NCBI RefSeq assembly: GCF_003002825.1
Contig: NZ_PVTE01000025.1
Location: forward strand, 25,102 to 89,101
Direction of reading: 5' to 3'
Length of the DNA: 64,000 bases
From: Spirosoma oryzae
GTDB taxonomy: Bacteria > Bacteroidota > Bacteroidia > Cytophagales > Spirosomataceae
The position numbers and the translations under genes were made by a program. The notes under the pieces were generated by a model that did not search any database, was not told the origin of the DNA, and saw nothing but the letters and a program-made list of their open reading frames with translations. Below are positions 1 to 5,788 of the stretch, one piece after another; the first letter of the stretch is position 1; every line of letters starts with the position of its first letter.

Positions 1-509
1 GTGTCTTCGTCTTTCATCTCGTCGATTACCAGCCCCCTGGTGGATAGTACTTCCTGCGAACGCAGCAGATTCCTGATGGCTTCCTGCTTGGCGTCGTATG
101 GCATGACCTTATCGAGTGCCTGGTGCATGGCGTCAGATAGCTGGGACAAACGGTTGATAACCGTGCGTAGTTCGATCGGTGAGAAATTAATCATTGGGTT
201 GTTGGGTCGGTTACGGACCAGCTTGCGTTCTTCCCGCTCGGCCCGGCGAAACACCAGCATCTGATTGATTTTCTTCATCAGCTTTACCTCGGAAGCGAAC
301 CGATTGGAAACCAGCAGCGTAGACTCCAGCAGTACCAGTATATTTTCCTGTTGCCGTTTCTGCTGGTCGGTAATCTTTTCGGGCAGGCTGTAGCTGGGGT
401 CGGCGTAGTAGTCCGGTATGACGCCTGATCGTCGCCAGTTATAGGGGGCGGAGCGCGAGAGGCCGAGCCGTCTGACGATTGTTTCGGCTAATTCTTCTGA
501 GTAAATCAT
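1..509 (-). CDS. Helix-turn-helix regulator-like protein, partial
   Basis: This leftward gene starts at the ATG at 509 and runs off the left edge, so only the first 169 codons are seen. Residues 11-29 (IVRRLGLSRSAPYNWRRSG) read like a helix-turn-helix, and the rest is long, charged and probably helical or coiled coil. I infer a DNA-binding regulator but recognise no family. An 11-bp perfect inverted repeat (503-513 and 525-535) spans its start codon, which fits autoregulation. The unseen C-terminus could change the call. Confidence 0.7.
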   Translation of the reverse strand, partial: MIYSEELAETIVRRLGLSRSAPYNWRRSGVIPDYYADPSYSLPEKITDQQKRQQENILVLLESTLLVSNRFASEVKLMKKINQMLVFRRAEREERKLVRNRPNNPMINFSPIELRTVINRLSQLSDAMHQALDKVMPYDAKQEAIRNLLRSQEVLSTRGLVIDEMKDED

Positions 510-535
510 GGCGGTAAAGATACTCGCCATGATTT
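503..535. promoter_or_regulatory. 11-bp inverted repeat over the start codon of the HTH gene
   Basis: The arms AAATCATGGCG (503-513) and CGCCATGATTT (525-535) are perfect complements with an 11-bp spacer, and the ATG at 509 lies in the left arm. The symmetry suggests an operator for the gene's own product. It could instead be an mRNA hairpin that hides the start codon. The half-site core CATGG also occurs in the operator-like sites at 7713-7815, but five bases can match by chance. Confidence 0.6.
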
Positions 536-585
536 CACTTGTCAATCTGCTAATAAGCTGATAATTAACAACTTAAATACAGAAA

Positions 586-1185
586 CTAGGACCATGAATT
601 AGCTTGGCCTGCCAGTATTTGCATGTCCGAAGCGATCTCGCCGATCACGTTGTCGAGTAGAATCGCCTGACCCGTCGCCTGTCGGCCCCAATACGTATTG
701 TTGTAGGCTTCGATGATAACTTCGTCTTTGGCTTTCAGCTTCTCAGCGAACCAGCTATCGACCATCCACCACTCATACACTTCGGGATACTTTGGGTCTG
801 CCTTTTCCAGATCGTAGATGTCAGACTCTAACTCGTCAATCTCTTTTTGTAGTTGGTCGACGACAAGTTGATCTGGATAGCCATCTTCTGAATCCTGCAC
901 ATCGGAAAGCTCATCTTCTTTGTCAGACAAGAGTAGTCTGAGTCCTATTATCTTATCTTCCTTTTCCGAATAACTACCAGTCCATTCTCCGGTAGATAAG
1001 TCTGCTGTGAACCCCTCCGGGTAACGATCCTCGAACGAGGGTACGTCGACATCGTTGCCCTCGTCTTTCAGGCGGAATAGGGCTTCGATCAGGCTGGTCT
1101 GTGGACCGCCGATGATGTAGCGGTTGACAAGTTTTTCGCAGATGTTTTGGTTTTCTATTGAGTGATAATCAATACGGTTTTCCAT
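586..1185 (-). CDS. Hypothetical acidic coiled-coil protein, 199 aa
   Basis: No family recognised. The protein is acidic, and a region around residues 85-125 rich in Asp, Glu, Leu and Lys is likely coiled coil; the C-terminal third contains several Trp and Tyr residues. The ATG at 1185 was chosen over an in-frame start at 1269 because a TAATCAATTTT leader (1201-1211) lies just upstream and because the longer form would overlap the preceding gene by 61 nt. That leader contains the TAA stop of the upstream gene. It is the leftmost complete gene of the leftward early cluster. Confidence 0.7.
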   Translation of the reverse strand: MENRIDYHSIENQNICEKLVNRYIIGGPQTSLIEALFRLKDEGNDVDVPSFEDRYPEGFTADLSTGEWTGSYSEKEDKIIGLRLLLSDKEDELSDVQDSEDGYPDQLVVDQLQKEIDELESDIYDLEKADPKYPEVYEWWMVDSWFAEKLKAKDEVIIEAYNNTYWGRQATGQAILLDNVIGEIASDMQILAGQANSWS

Positions 1186-1208
1186 AATGGTACGAGCAAG
1201 AAAATTGA

Positions 1209-1562
1209 TTAGAAAGTGACAGTTACTGTTGGTTTTGCTTTGAAAGACTCGGAGAGTGACTTGATCCACTCGTCTGCTGCGTCGGGTCGCAGGATCACCG
1301 ACAGATCAGTGCGCGGTTTGGCGGTAATGCCGTCCCACTCGACCACGTACAGGCGAACGTTCTTTTTTAGCGGCAGCAGGGCGTAGGCCAGGCGTGGGTG
1401 TTCGGCGGAGAGTAGCCCTGATTTGGTAGCCGCTTCGACGTTGTGCTGGCCGAGCAGCCACGCGGCAGACGGCAGGTGCTTGCGACCCGTCAGCCGGAAC
1501 CGGTCGGCGGGTCTGCGCAGGGGGATGCCGTGAATGACAGGGTGTTTACGCTTGATTTTCAT
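1209..1562 (-). CDS. Hypothetical protein, 117 aa
   Basis: Not recognised. The N-terminus is very basic (MKIKRKHP, then many Arg and Lys), and the C-terminal part looks like a compact alpha/beta domain. Its start overlaps the stop of the upstream gene by 4 nt, a common sign of translational coupling. Its own TAA stop is part of the TAATCAATTTT leader of the next gene. Coding is supported by tight packing on the same strand; the function is unknown. Confidence 0.65.
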   Translation of the reverse strand: MKIKRKHPVIHGIPLRRPADRFRLTGRKHLPSAAWLLGQHNVEAATKSGLLSAEHPRLAYALLPLKKNVRLYVVEWDGITAKPRTDLSVILRPDAADEWIKSLSESFKAKPTVTVTF

Positions 1563-1861
1563 GCTGCTACGGTACGGGTTGGCATTTGGAAGGTTCTTAC
1601 TGTAGACTGTATCGCGTTGAGTGTCGATTCCAGATTATCGGTAATGTCATTTTCTGTCAGCCAGTCACGTTCGGCATAGTAGACATCGCGGCTGAATAGT
1701 GGCTCTATGAAACTGGTCTTACTTCGACATATCCGAACGTGAACCTGTCCGACATGGCCGCTCAACCAGTAAAAAGCACACATATCGGTGTCGTTGTTGA
1801 TCTCGCAGCAGGTGCGGTGGATTTTGTCCAGTAGTAGCTGGTTTTGTGGGGTGGTTTTCAT
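1559..1861 (-). CDS. Hypothetical protein, 100 aa
   Basis: Not recognised. Cys and aromatic residues occur in the N-terminal half (CCEIN, CAFYWLSG). The start is supported by two leader signals: CAATCAATTTT at 1879-1889, and ATCAACTATCGCAATG directly at the start, a variant of the leader shared with the genes starting at 4845, 5295, 5670 and 5775. A cloverleaf-like RNA element lies just upstream at 1891-1956. The 3' end overlaps the next gene by 4 nt. Confidence 0.7.
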   Translation of the reverse strand: MKTTPQNQLLLDKIHRTCCEINNDTDMCAFYWLSGHVGQVHVRICRSKTSFIEPLFSRDVYYAERDWLTENDITDNLESTLNAIQSTVRTFQMPTRTVAA

Positions 1862-1890
1862 TGCGATAGTTGATTAAGAAAATTGATTGG

Positions 1891-1956
1891 CTGTCCGGTG
1901 GACGGTCCGCCGCAGCGGTCACGAACCCAACGTGGTCTGGATAGCCAGCCGGACAG
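1891..1956 (-). ncRNA. Cloverleaf-like structured element (four-way junction)
   Basis: An 8-bp outer stem (1891-1898 with 1949-1956, CTGTCCGG/CCGGACAG) encloses three small perfect hairpins at 1907-1918, 1920-1934 and 1937-1948. On the leftward strand the middle hairpin has a 4-bp stem and a 7-nt loop (TTGGGTT). The layout resembles a tRNA, but there is no T-loop sequence and no usable acceptor end, so I do not call a tRNA. It lies between two leftward genes and is likely part of their mRNA. The structure is seen; a function is not known. Confidence 0.5.
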
Positions 1957-1963
1957 TATGTAC

Positions 1964-2041
1964 TCACATAAAGAAAAGGGCCGCTACAATCACGCAGATC
2001 ATAACGGCCCGGCATAGCAGGTCAAACGTGTCATCGTTCAT
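1964..2041 (-). CDS. Tiny membrane peptide, 25 aa
   Basis: This very short reading frame starts at the ATG at 2041 and encodes a peptide with one hydrophobic stretch (residues about 13-25, VMICVIVAALFFM). It sits in the leftward gene row, 15 nt after the upstream 47-aa membrane gene, and ends at a TGA just before the cloverleaf-like element. It has the form of a single-pass membrane peptide. Support is position and composition only. Confidence 0.5.
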   Translation of the reverse strand: MNDDTFDLLCRAVMICVIVAALFFM

Positions 2042-2056
2042 GGCGATGGTGGGTTA

Positions 2057-2200
2057 TTATGGATACACTTTGTAGGGGTTGTTGACTGGGATGGGGTTCT
2101 TGAAGAACCACCAGAAGAAGAGCACCATGAAAATTACACCCAGAAAAGACAGCAGGTAGATCAGCGTCCAGGGGCCGGGGACGATTCGTTTCAGGTTCAT
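2057..2200 (-). CDS. Small single-pass membrane protein, 47 aa
   Basis: The frame starts at the ATG at 2200, overlapping the upstream stop in an ATGA arrangement, and ends at tandem stops (TAATAA at 2059-2054). Residues about 12-33 form one hydrophobic segment (WTLIYLLSFLGVIFMVLFFW), flanked by basic and Pro/Asn-rich tails. It is probably an inner-membrane peptide of the phage early region. No family recognised; the ATGA coupling is the best evidence that it is expressed. Confidence 0.65.
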   Translation of the reverse strand: MNLKRIVPGPWTLIYLLSFLGVIFMVLFFWWFFKNPIPVNNPYKVYP

Positions 2201-2430
2201 GCTTCGTTCAGGCTTTGAATGGCTGGCAGGATGCGGTTGGCGGTTTCTTCGTGCAGGTCTGACCAGTCGAGCAGAATAAATTCGGGCAGGCTTTCTCCCA
2301 CGGGCAGGTAGGTGGGCTTACCAGCTGGGGCGTAGTAGAATCGACCATTGATGCGGACGTACTCGAACGTGCCGTCGTTGGCGTACAGGTCCTCTGTACG
2401 GGTAGCGCAGGGTGCAGTTGCTGTTGACAT
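2197..2430 (-). CDS. Small protein, paralogue of the upstream gene, 77 aa
   Basis: Not a named family. It resembles the upstream neighbour (2462-2692): both share LYA-DG followed by EYV, a turn (NG or DG) and a Tyr, then a Leu/Trp-rich stretch and a similar C-terminal helix. This points to a local tandem duplication of a small, mostly beta domain. The leader CAATCAATTTT (2438-2448) ends 7 nt before the ATG, the usual spacing in this genome. The stop overlaps the next start (ATGA). Confidence 0.7.
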   Translation of the reverse strand: MSTATAPCATRTEDLYANDGTFEYVRINGRFYYAPAGKPTYLPVGESLPEFILLDWSDLHEETANRILPAIQSLNEA

Positions 2431-2461
2431 GACAGATAAAATTGATTGGATTTACTGATGT

Positions 2462-2692
2462 TTACCCGTTTAGCTTATTGATTGCTGATGTTACATCATC
2501 CTCCCAGTTTGGGTTGAGTGTCTCCCACTCCAGATCAACAGGTATATCATCAATAGACACGGCTGCGAAGTTCAGTTTTCCTGTGTCAGAGCGATATGTT
2601 TTACCATCAAAGAGGACGTACTCGTGCTCCTGTTCACCGTCGTAGGCATAAAGGTTTCCGCTATGATTGACTATTTCTTGTGTCTTTGCCAT
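2462..2692 (-). CDS. Small protein, paralogue of the downstream gene, 76 aa
   Basis: This is the second member of the tandem pair with 2197-2430, sharing the LYAYDG...EYV...DGK-Y core and an acidic Trp-containing C-terminal half. Function unknown. The start at 2692 lies 7 nt after the TAATCAATTAT leader (2700-2710), whose TAA is the stop codon of the methyltransferase-like gene upstream. That places it in the same transcript. Confidence 0.7.
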   Translation of the reverse strand: MAKTQEIVNHSGNLYAYDGEQEHEYVLFDGKTYRSDTGKLNFAAVSIDDIPVDLEWETLNPNWEDDVTSAINKLNG

Positions 2693-2707
2693 GATAGGTA
2701 TAATTGA

Positions 2708-3397
2708 TTAGGCTGCGATTGACGAAAAAAGTGACTGCTGATTGATAGATGACAGGTACGCGGTGTACTGGTCTGCCATTGCATCGGCTACGCCTTGGTA
2801 GGTTTCAGAGCGAACTTTCCAGCGGTCTTCAGACGGGGGAAGTCTGTTCTGTCCCGAATCGGTCTGATTAGCCCAGCGTGGCTTGCCGTCTACCCAGCGC
2901 GGTTCTACGTAGGCTGTTCCGGCAAGCAGGGGCAGATTCTTTACCCAAAGGCAGGTCTTTTTACTGGCGTCGTGGCCGAACTGGTACGGCTGGATAATCT
3001 GATTAGGCTTGCCGATGTGCGTAGACAGACAGCCCACCGGATTTTCCATGCAGATGCTGTCTACCTTTGCTTTCCATAGTTTCTTTGCAAAATCGACGGC
3101 TTCTTCTCTGGCCTTGCGACGGGCTGCGCCAATCAGCGTTCCGGGTTTGATGTTCTTTGTCTGATGGTCTCTGTAAGCCCATTCAGCCGCTACTGTCAGG
3201 TAGGTGCATGGTGGGTGGCAGATAAATAGATCAAACCGGGCAAAACTGTGGTCATTAATTATATCCAGTATATCGCCCTGATAATGTGGACCTGCTACGT
3301 CAGATGGAAGCAGGTCGCAGCTCATGGCATCCCAGCCAAGCCGGATCAGCGCGTCGCGCACTTTGCCCGACGTTTCGCAACCGATGAGTGCTTTCAT
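2708..3397 (-). CDS. Phage cytosine-C5 methyltransferase-like protein, 229 aa
   Basis: The protein has the compact layout of a phage family usually annotated as DNA cytosine methyltransferase. Visible motifs are CETSGKVRD near the start (motif I-like), SCDLLPS at 27-32 (motif II region), HPPCTYLT at 61-68 with Cys64 in the motif IV nucleophile position, MENPVG at 117-122 (motif VI ENV-like) and a C-terminal SETYQGVADAMADQ. Its likely role is modification of phage or host DNA, but a clear target-recognition domain is absent and activity is inferred. The start is 7 nt after TAATCAATTTT (3405-3415). Confidence 0.8.
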   Translation of the reverse strand: MKALIGCETSGKVRDALIRLGWDAMSCDLLPSDVAGPHYQGDILDIINDHSFARFDLFICHPPCTYLTVAAEWAYRDHQTKNIKPGTLIGAARRKAREEAVDFAKKLWKAKVDSICMENPVGCLSTHIGKPNQIIQPYQFGHDASKKTCLWVKNLPLLAGTAYVEPRWVDGKPRWANQTDSGQNRLPPSEDRWKVRSETYQGVADAMADQYTAYLSSINQQSLFSSIAA

Positions 3398-3416
3398 GTT
3401 TAATAAAATTGATTAA

Positions 3417-3758
3417 CTACCAGATAAAGGCTCGGTTGCGCTGTTGTTGCTGGCGCTTTCTAATGTGAGTGATATTCAGCCGTGGTAGCCGCGCCGGAGT
3501 GCTGTTGCGTTTGGCGTAGCGGGCGGTGTTGTCGATGCGAAGTGATACAATGGCGTACATGCCGGAATCAGTTGACAGACTGGAGGGGTGGATGTAAACT
3601 CGCATAGGGGTATTGTTTATGGGGTTGAGCACGGCGTCGTTGCCGTAGTCGCTGGCCGGGGCGCGATCCCGATGCAGTCTGGTGCCGACGTGGCACGGGC
3701 TGATCCAGCGAGAAATAATTGTTAATCGTGTATATTGATCCAGCCACCGGCTATCCAT
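3417..3758 (-). CDS. Hypothetical basic protein, 113 aa (start uncertain)
   Basis: Not recognised. The C-terminal half is very basic (NITHIRKRQQQQRNR), which suggests nucleic-acid contact. The longest form starts at 3758 and overlaps the upstream gene by 37 nt; a shorter form starting with MRVYIHPSSL, about 62 aa, is also possible. Its TAG stop lies just before the TAATCAATTTT leader of the methyltransferase-like gene. Strand and packing support coding, but the N-terminus is not settled. Confidence 0.5.
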   Translation of the reverse strand: MDSRWLDQYTRLTIISRWISPCHVGTRLHRDRAPASDYGNDAVLNPINNTPMRVYIHPSSLSTDSGMYAIVSLRIDNTARYAKRNSTPARLPRLNITHIRKRQQQQRNRAFIW

Positions 3759-4018
3759 CCGATAACCAGCAGTAGCATGTCTGCGGGCGCTTGATCGGCG
3801 GTCATCGTTACGTTGCCAGAGCGAATCAGGTATGAGACTTCTGCGTGGCTGCTATCTGCGTTGTAATCTACCCTTCTTTCGACGCCATCTATTCGGCAAT
3901 AATTGTAAAGAAACTCATCGTCTGTGAAAGTTAATTTACGATTTTTATAAAGCACATCCTCGATTATATCGGTGAATGTGTGATACACGTCTTGCCATTT
4001 TACGGGTTTATTTTTCAT
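3722..4018 (-). CDS. Hypothetical protein, 98 aa
   Basis: Not recognised. The N-terminal two thirds are charged and aromatic (DVYHTFTDIIEDVLYKN, DDEFLYNYC), and the C-terminus is hydrophobic (ADMLLLVIGWIAGGWINI, residues about 79-96), possibly a membrane anchor. It follows the 60-aa membrane gene after a 4-nt gap, so the two are probably co-translated. It may be a small inner-membrane protein, but nothing indicates its role. Confidence 0.65.
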   Translation of the reverse strand: MKNKPVKWQDVYHTFTDIIEDVLYKNRKLTFTDDEFLYNYCRIDGVERRVDYNADSSHAEVSYLIRSGNVTMTADQAPADMLLLVIGWIAGGWINIHD

Positions 4019-4022
4019 GTTT

Positions 4023-4205
4023 TTAACAGGTTTTTGTGCGTATAATATGACAGAATACTAGTGCATAAAAAACACTGGCAATTGATAGTGCCAGCGTGAA
4101 AAGTTTGCCACCAGAACCGGCTATTATTCGCCCGATTGTTGAGCCGAAAGCGACGCAAAATAGGAGTGCGACAAGGCACAGAATAGGTAATTTAAACTGC
4201 TTCAT
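4023..4205 (-). CDS. Small membrane protein, 60 aa
   Basis: Two hydrophobic segments are visible, at about residues 6-29 (LPILCLVALLFCVAFGSTIG) and 35-54 (LFTLALSIASVFYALVFCHI), joined by a short Gly/Lys turn. This predicts a two-pass inner-membrane protein or a signal-anchor plus one pass. It lies 4 nt from each neighbour in a leftward run, so it is translated with them. No family recognised; an early-region membrane modifier is possible but unproven. Confidence 0.7.
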   Translation of the reverse strand: MKQFKLPILCLVALLFCVAFGSTIGRIIAGSGGKLFTLALSIASVFYALVFCHIIRTKTC

Positions 4206-4209
4206 ATTT

Positions 4210-4407
4210 CTACTTTTTGGGCGAGTGATTAATAATTAACCACATCTGTTTTGCGGCGGCTCTCACTTTGTCGTACCAGGATTTATCCTTAAAAAAATAA
4301 TCGCCTAAGTCGTATCCTAAGTCATATTCAATCTGCTCTAAAGATTGGTCGTAGTTGACTCGTTTTAGGACGTGAAAAAACATGTCCTGTTCAGATGCAT
4401 GATCCAT
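4210..4407 (-). CDS. Hypothetical small acidic protein, 65 aa
   Basis: Not recognised. It is rich in Asp, Tyr and Lys (EYDLGYDLGDYFFKD), with a C-terminal helix ending in KQMWLIINHSPKK. The start at 4407 follows structured element A (4444-4491), which lies between the TAATCAATTTT leader (4496-4506) and the start codon. Translation of this gene could therefore depend on how that RNA folds or is processed. The next gene starts 4 nt after its stop. Confidence 0.65.
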   Translation of the reverse strand: MDHASEQDMFFHVLKRVNYDQSLEQIEYDLGYDLGDYFFKDKSWYDKVRAAAKQMWLIINHSPKK

Positions 4408-4443
4408 TTAAATAGTCATTTAGAGTCGCGGAGTTGCGATAGG

Positions 4444-4491
4444 GCCAGCAATCGGTTCGACCGTAGCAGCGTGTTTCACTGCGTTGCTGGC
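4444..4491 (-). ncRNA. Structured RNA element A (three-way junction)
   Basis: On the leftward strand an 8-bp stem (GCCAGCAA/TTGCTGGC, 4444-4451 with 4484-4491) encloses a GCAG/CTGC hairpin and an ACGGTCGAACCG hairpin (4453-4463). The inner CTACGGTCGAACCG sequence recurs in element B (6548-6597), although the outer stems of A and B differ in sequence while both still pair. This is the pattern of a conserved RNA structure. It sits between the TAATCAATTTT leader and the ATG at 4407. Function unknown. Confidence 0.6.
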
Positions 4492-4503
4492 TAAGAAAAT
4501 TGA

Positions 4504-4845
4504 TTAGAAACGGGCAAATCTGGCGGCGGCTCGGTGCGCTTGTGGGTTGGTGTCGTACTGCATGAACTCGCCGACTGTATCGACGCCACACGTTGCCATA
4601 TTGAACTGACGGACGGTGTAGCGTCGCTCTGTGTTCCATTCGCGCTGTTCACTGGTAACGAAGTAGATACCACCGGGTCCAATGTGAATTTTATCGCCAA
4701 CGCGAGACCGAAAAGCGCGCATTGTGTTCCGGGAGAAGTAATAGCGGCCAGCGTCTCTGTCGGCGCGGCGTATGTCATCGACTGACCAGATACGTCTGCC
4801 GGGGCAGGGGCTTGACGGCAGGCAGGTGTTGAATGAGGGGTCCAT
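4504..4845 (-). CDS. Hypothetical basic protein, 113 aa
   Basis: Not recognised. It is Arg-rich (RRIWSVDDIRRADRDAGR; RAAARFARF at the C-terminus), with a central motif DKIHIGPGGIYFVTSEQ that looks like a small beta domain. The start is well supported because both leader types precede it: TAATCAATTTT at 4862-4872 and AAACCACTATCGCAATG directly at the start. Other leftward frames overlapping this stretch lack these signals. Its TAA stop is shared with the next TAATCAATTTT motif. Confidence 0.7.
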   Translation of the reverse strand: MDPSFNTCLPSSPCPGRRIWSVDDIRRADRDAGRYYFSRNTMRAFRSRVGDKIHIGPGGIYFVTSEQREWNTERRYTVRQFNMATCGVDTVGEFMQYDTNPQAHRAAARFARF

Positions 4846-4896
4846 TGCGATAGTGGTTTATAAAATTGATTAGATAGCTTACCCGCGCGGCGTCCG

Positions 4897-4949
4897 CTCA
4901 TCAGCGTGACCGTAGCAAGCGGATCACGGACAGCCTTGCGGCTGTTTCG
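4897..4949 (-). ncRNA. Hammerhead-like ribozyme core, weak stem II
   Basis: Read leftward, the order is GAAA (4948-4945), stem III CAGCC-GCAA-GGCTG (4944-4931), TC (4930-4929), stem I CGTGA...TCACG (4928-4905), then CTGATGA (4904-4898). This is the permuted order of a type II hammerhead, with cleavage expected between 4929 and 4928. All core bases are present, but stem II shows only one clear pair, so activity is less certain than for the copies at 5318 and 5789. It lies between the stop at 4954 and the start at 4845. Confidence 0.65.
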
Positions 4950-4953
4950 GTAG

Positions 4954-5295
4954 TTACTCGACAGTCATTGGTACACCCCAAAGGTCTTCGTCGTGGTGGA
5001 GTGTTATCTTGACTTCATCCTTGCCCTTCGGCATCGTGAGTCGTAGCTGATTGAGGAAAGAATCCCACGCATCCCAATACCATTCGTCGTCTGGCCCAGC
5101 TAGTAGTGACGCCATGTTTTCATCGAAATGAGTGTCTTTACTGTCTTCGTCGATGAATGTAGCGTAGGTTTTGGCGAATAGTTGAGGGATGTACTGGCCG
5201 TGATGACTGTCGATCATAAGCATCGAATGGGCCAGAAAATTGCCGTCGTCGTCGATCGGTAGTAAGTCTGCGTTTTCTTCTGAATATGCTGACAT
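4954..5295 (-). CDS. Hypothetical acidic protein, 113 aa
   Basis: Not recognised. It is strongly acidic (EENADLLPIDDDGN, FIDEDSKDTHFDEN, DDEWYWDAWDSF) and ends in a likely beta-rich tail (KITLHHDEDLWGVPMTVE). High acidity is common in early phage proteins that mimic DNA or bind host proteins, but nothing shows that here. The start carries the AAACCACTATCGCAATG leader. Hammerhead elements flank it on both sides (4897-4949 and 5318-5390), so its mRNA may be excised as a monocistronic piece. Confidence 0.7.
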   Translation of the reverse strand: MSAYSEENADLLPIDDDGNFLAHSMLMIDSHHGQYIPQLFAKTYATFIDEDSKDTHFDENMASLLAGPDDEWYWDAWDSFLNQLRLTMPKGKDEVKITLHHDEDLWGVPMTVE

Positions 5296-5317
5296 TGCGA
5301 TAGTGGTTTACTGACTT

Positions 5318-5390
5318 GCCTCGTCAGCGCATAGGGTGTCATCCTATACGGACAGTGCCCGACACGGTGAGTATCGGGCACTGTTTCGGC
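5318..5390 (-). ncRNA. Type II hammerhead ribozyme
   Basis: Read leftward: GCC (5390-5388), GAAA (5387-5384), a 10-bp stem III closing an 11-nt loop (5383-5353), TC (5352-5351), an 8-bp stem I closing a 7-nt loop (5350-5328), CTGACGA (5327-5321) and GGC (5320-5318). GCC and GGC pair as stem II. This is the hammerhead consensus (CUGANGA, GAAA, NUH) with stem II open. Cleavage is expected between 5351 and 5350, 55 nt ahead of the start at 5295. Compared with the copy at 5789-5863, stems I and III keep pairing with changed sequence. Confidence 0.88.
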
Positions 5391-5394
5391 GGTA

Positions 5395-5529
5395 TTATCC
5401 TACCCATTGTTGAGGTTCAATTGGCATATTGAAATCTGCTAAGGCTTTCTTTTTGCCGAAGTTTATGGTATCATCGAATACATCTGAACAGTTCATGTAT
5501 TCGCCCGAATCAACCCATTCCGTTGCCCA
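5395..5529 (-). pseudogene. In-frame continuation beyond the stop of the 46-aa gene
   Basis: Directly after the TAA at 5532-5530 the same frame stays open for 44 more codons to a TAA at 5397-5395. The extension looks protein-like (WATEWVDSGEYMNCSDVF, KKKALADFNMPIEPQQWVG). The simplest reading is that one roughly 91-codon gene has acquired a nonsense codon. Readthrough, or a separate gene using an internal ATG, are alternatives. The extension ends five bases before the hammerhead at 5318-5390. Confidence 0.5.
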
Positions 5530-5670
5530 TTACCATATTTTTTGTAGAATCTCTTCGTAGAGTATCTGTTCTCCTTTTGTATAGGTGAATATTGGACGAA
5601 GTAAAGAGCCGCTAATAATTGCGGCAGCATGAGCGTATGTGTGAGGTATTTCTTTGCAGATAAATGACAT
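5530..5670 (-). CDS. Hypothetical small protein, 46 aa, possibly truncated
   Basis: The start at 5670 carries the leader AAACCACTACGGCAATG, a variant of that used by the genes at 4845, 5295 and 5775, which favours this frame over another leftward frame in the same place. The peptide (MSFICKEIPHTYAHAAAI..., ending YEEILQKIW) is not recognised. The reading frame continues in phase after its TAA, suggesting the visible protein is the N-terminal part of a longer ancestral one. Confidence 0.6.
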   Translation of the reverse strand: MSFICKEIPHTYAHAAAIISGSLLRPIFTYTKGEQILYEEILQKIW

Positions 5671-5682
5671 TGCCGTAGTGGT

Positions 5683-5775
5683 TTATGCAACGGCTTGAAT
5701 AGCCATTACGGTGAAAATAATTGCGCCGATAAGGCACACGGCCAGAATAGGCCACATCATTTTAAGTCCATTCAT
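5683..5775 (-). CDS. Tiny membrane peptide, 30 aa
   Basis: The frame runs from the ATG at 5775 to the TAA at 5685-5683, and residues about 6-26 form a single hydrophobic segment (MMWPILAVCLIGAIIFTVMA). The start has the full AAACCACTATCGCAATG leader, and its own stop is embedded in the leader of the next gene. It lies directly after the hammerhead element at 5789-5863. It is probably an expressed single-pass membrane peptide of unknown role. Confidence 0.65.
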   Translation of the reverse strand: MNGLKMMWPILAVCLIGAIIFTVMAIQAVA

Positions 5776-5788
5776 TGCGATAGTGGTT

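Noticed and set aside
1..264. Rightward frame at the left edge
   Set aside because: The leftward frame over the same bases stays open for 169 codons with an HTH-like start and a leader palindrome; the rightward frame is Ser-rich and looks like its shadow.
1891..1956. tRNA gene with GGG anticodon
   Set aside because: The shape is cloverleaf-like, but the T-arm lacks the TTCRA loop, the D-arm is atypical and no discriminator/CCA region is present.
4444..4491. Elements A and B as hammerhead ribozymes or tRNA-like T-arms
   Set aside because: Element A has a GAAAC but no pairing stem III before GTC and no CTGANGA; B has neither. The GGTTCGACC string resembles a T-arm but has the wrong stem and loop sizes.
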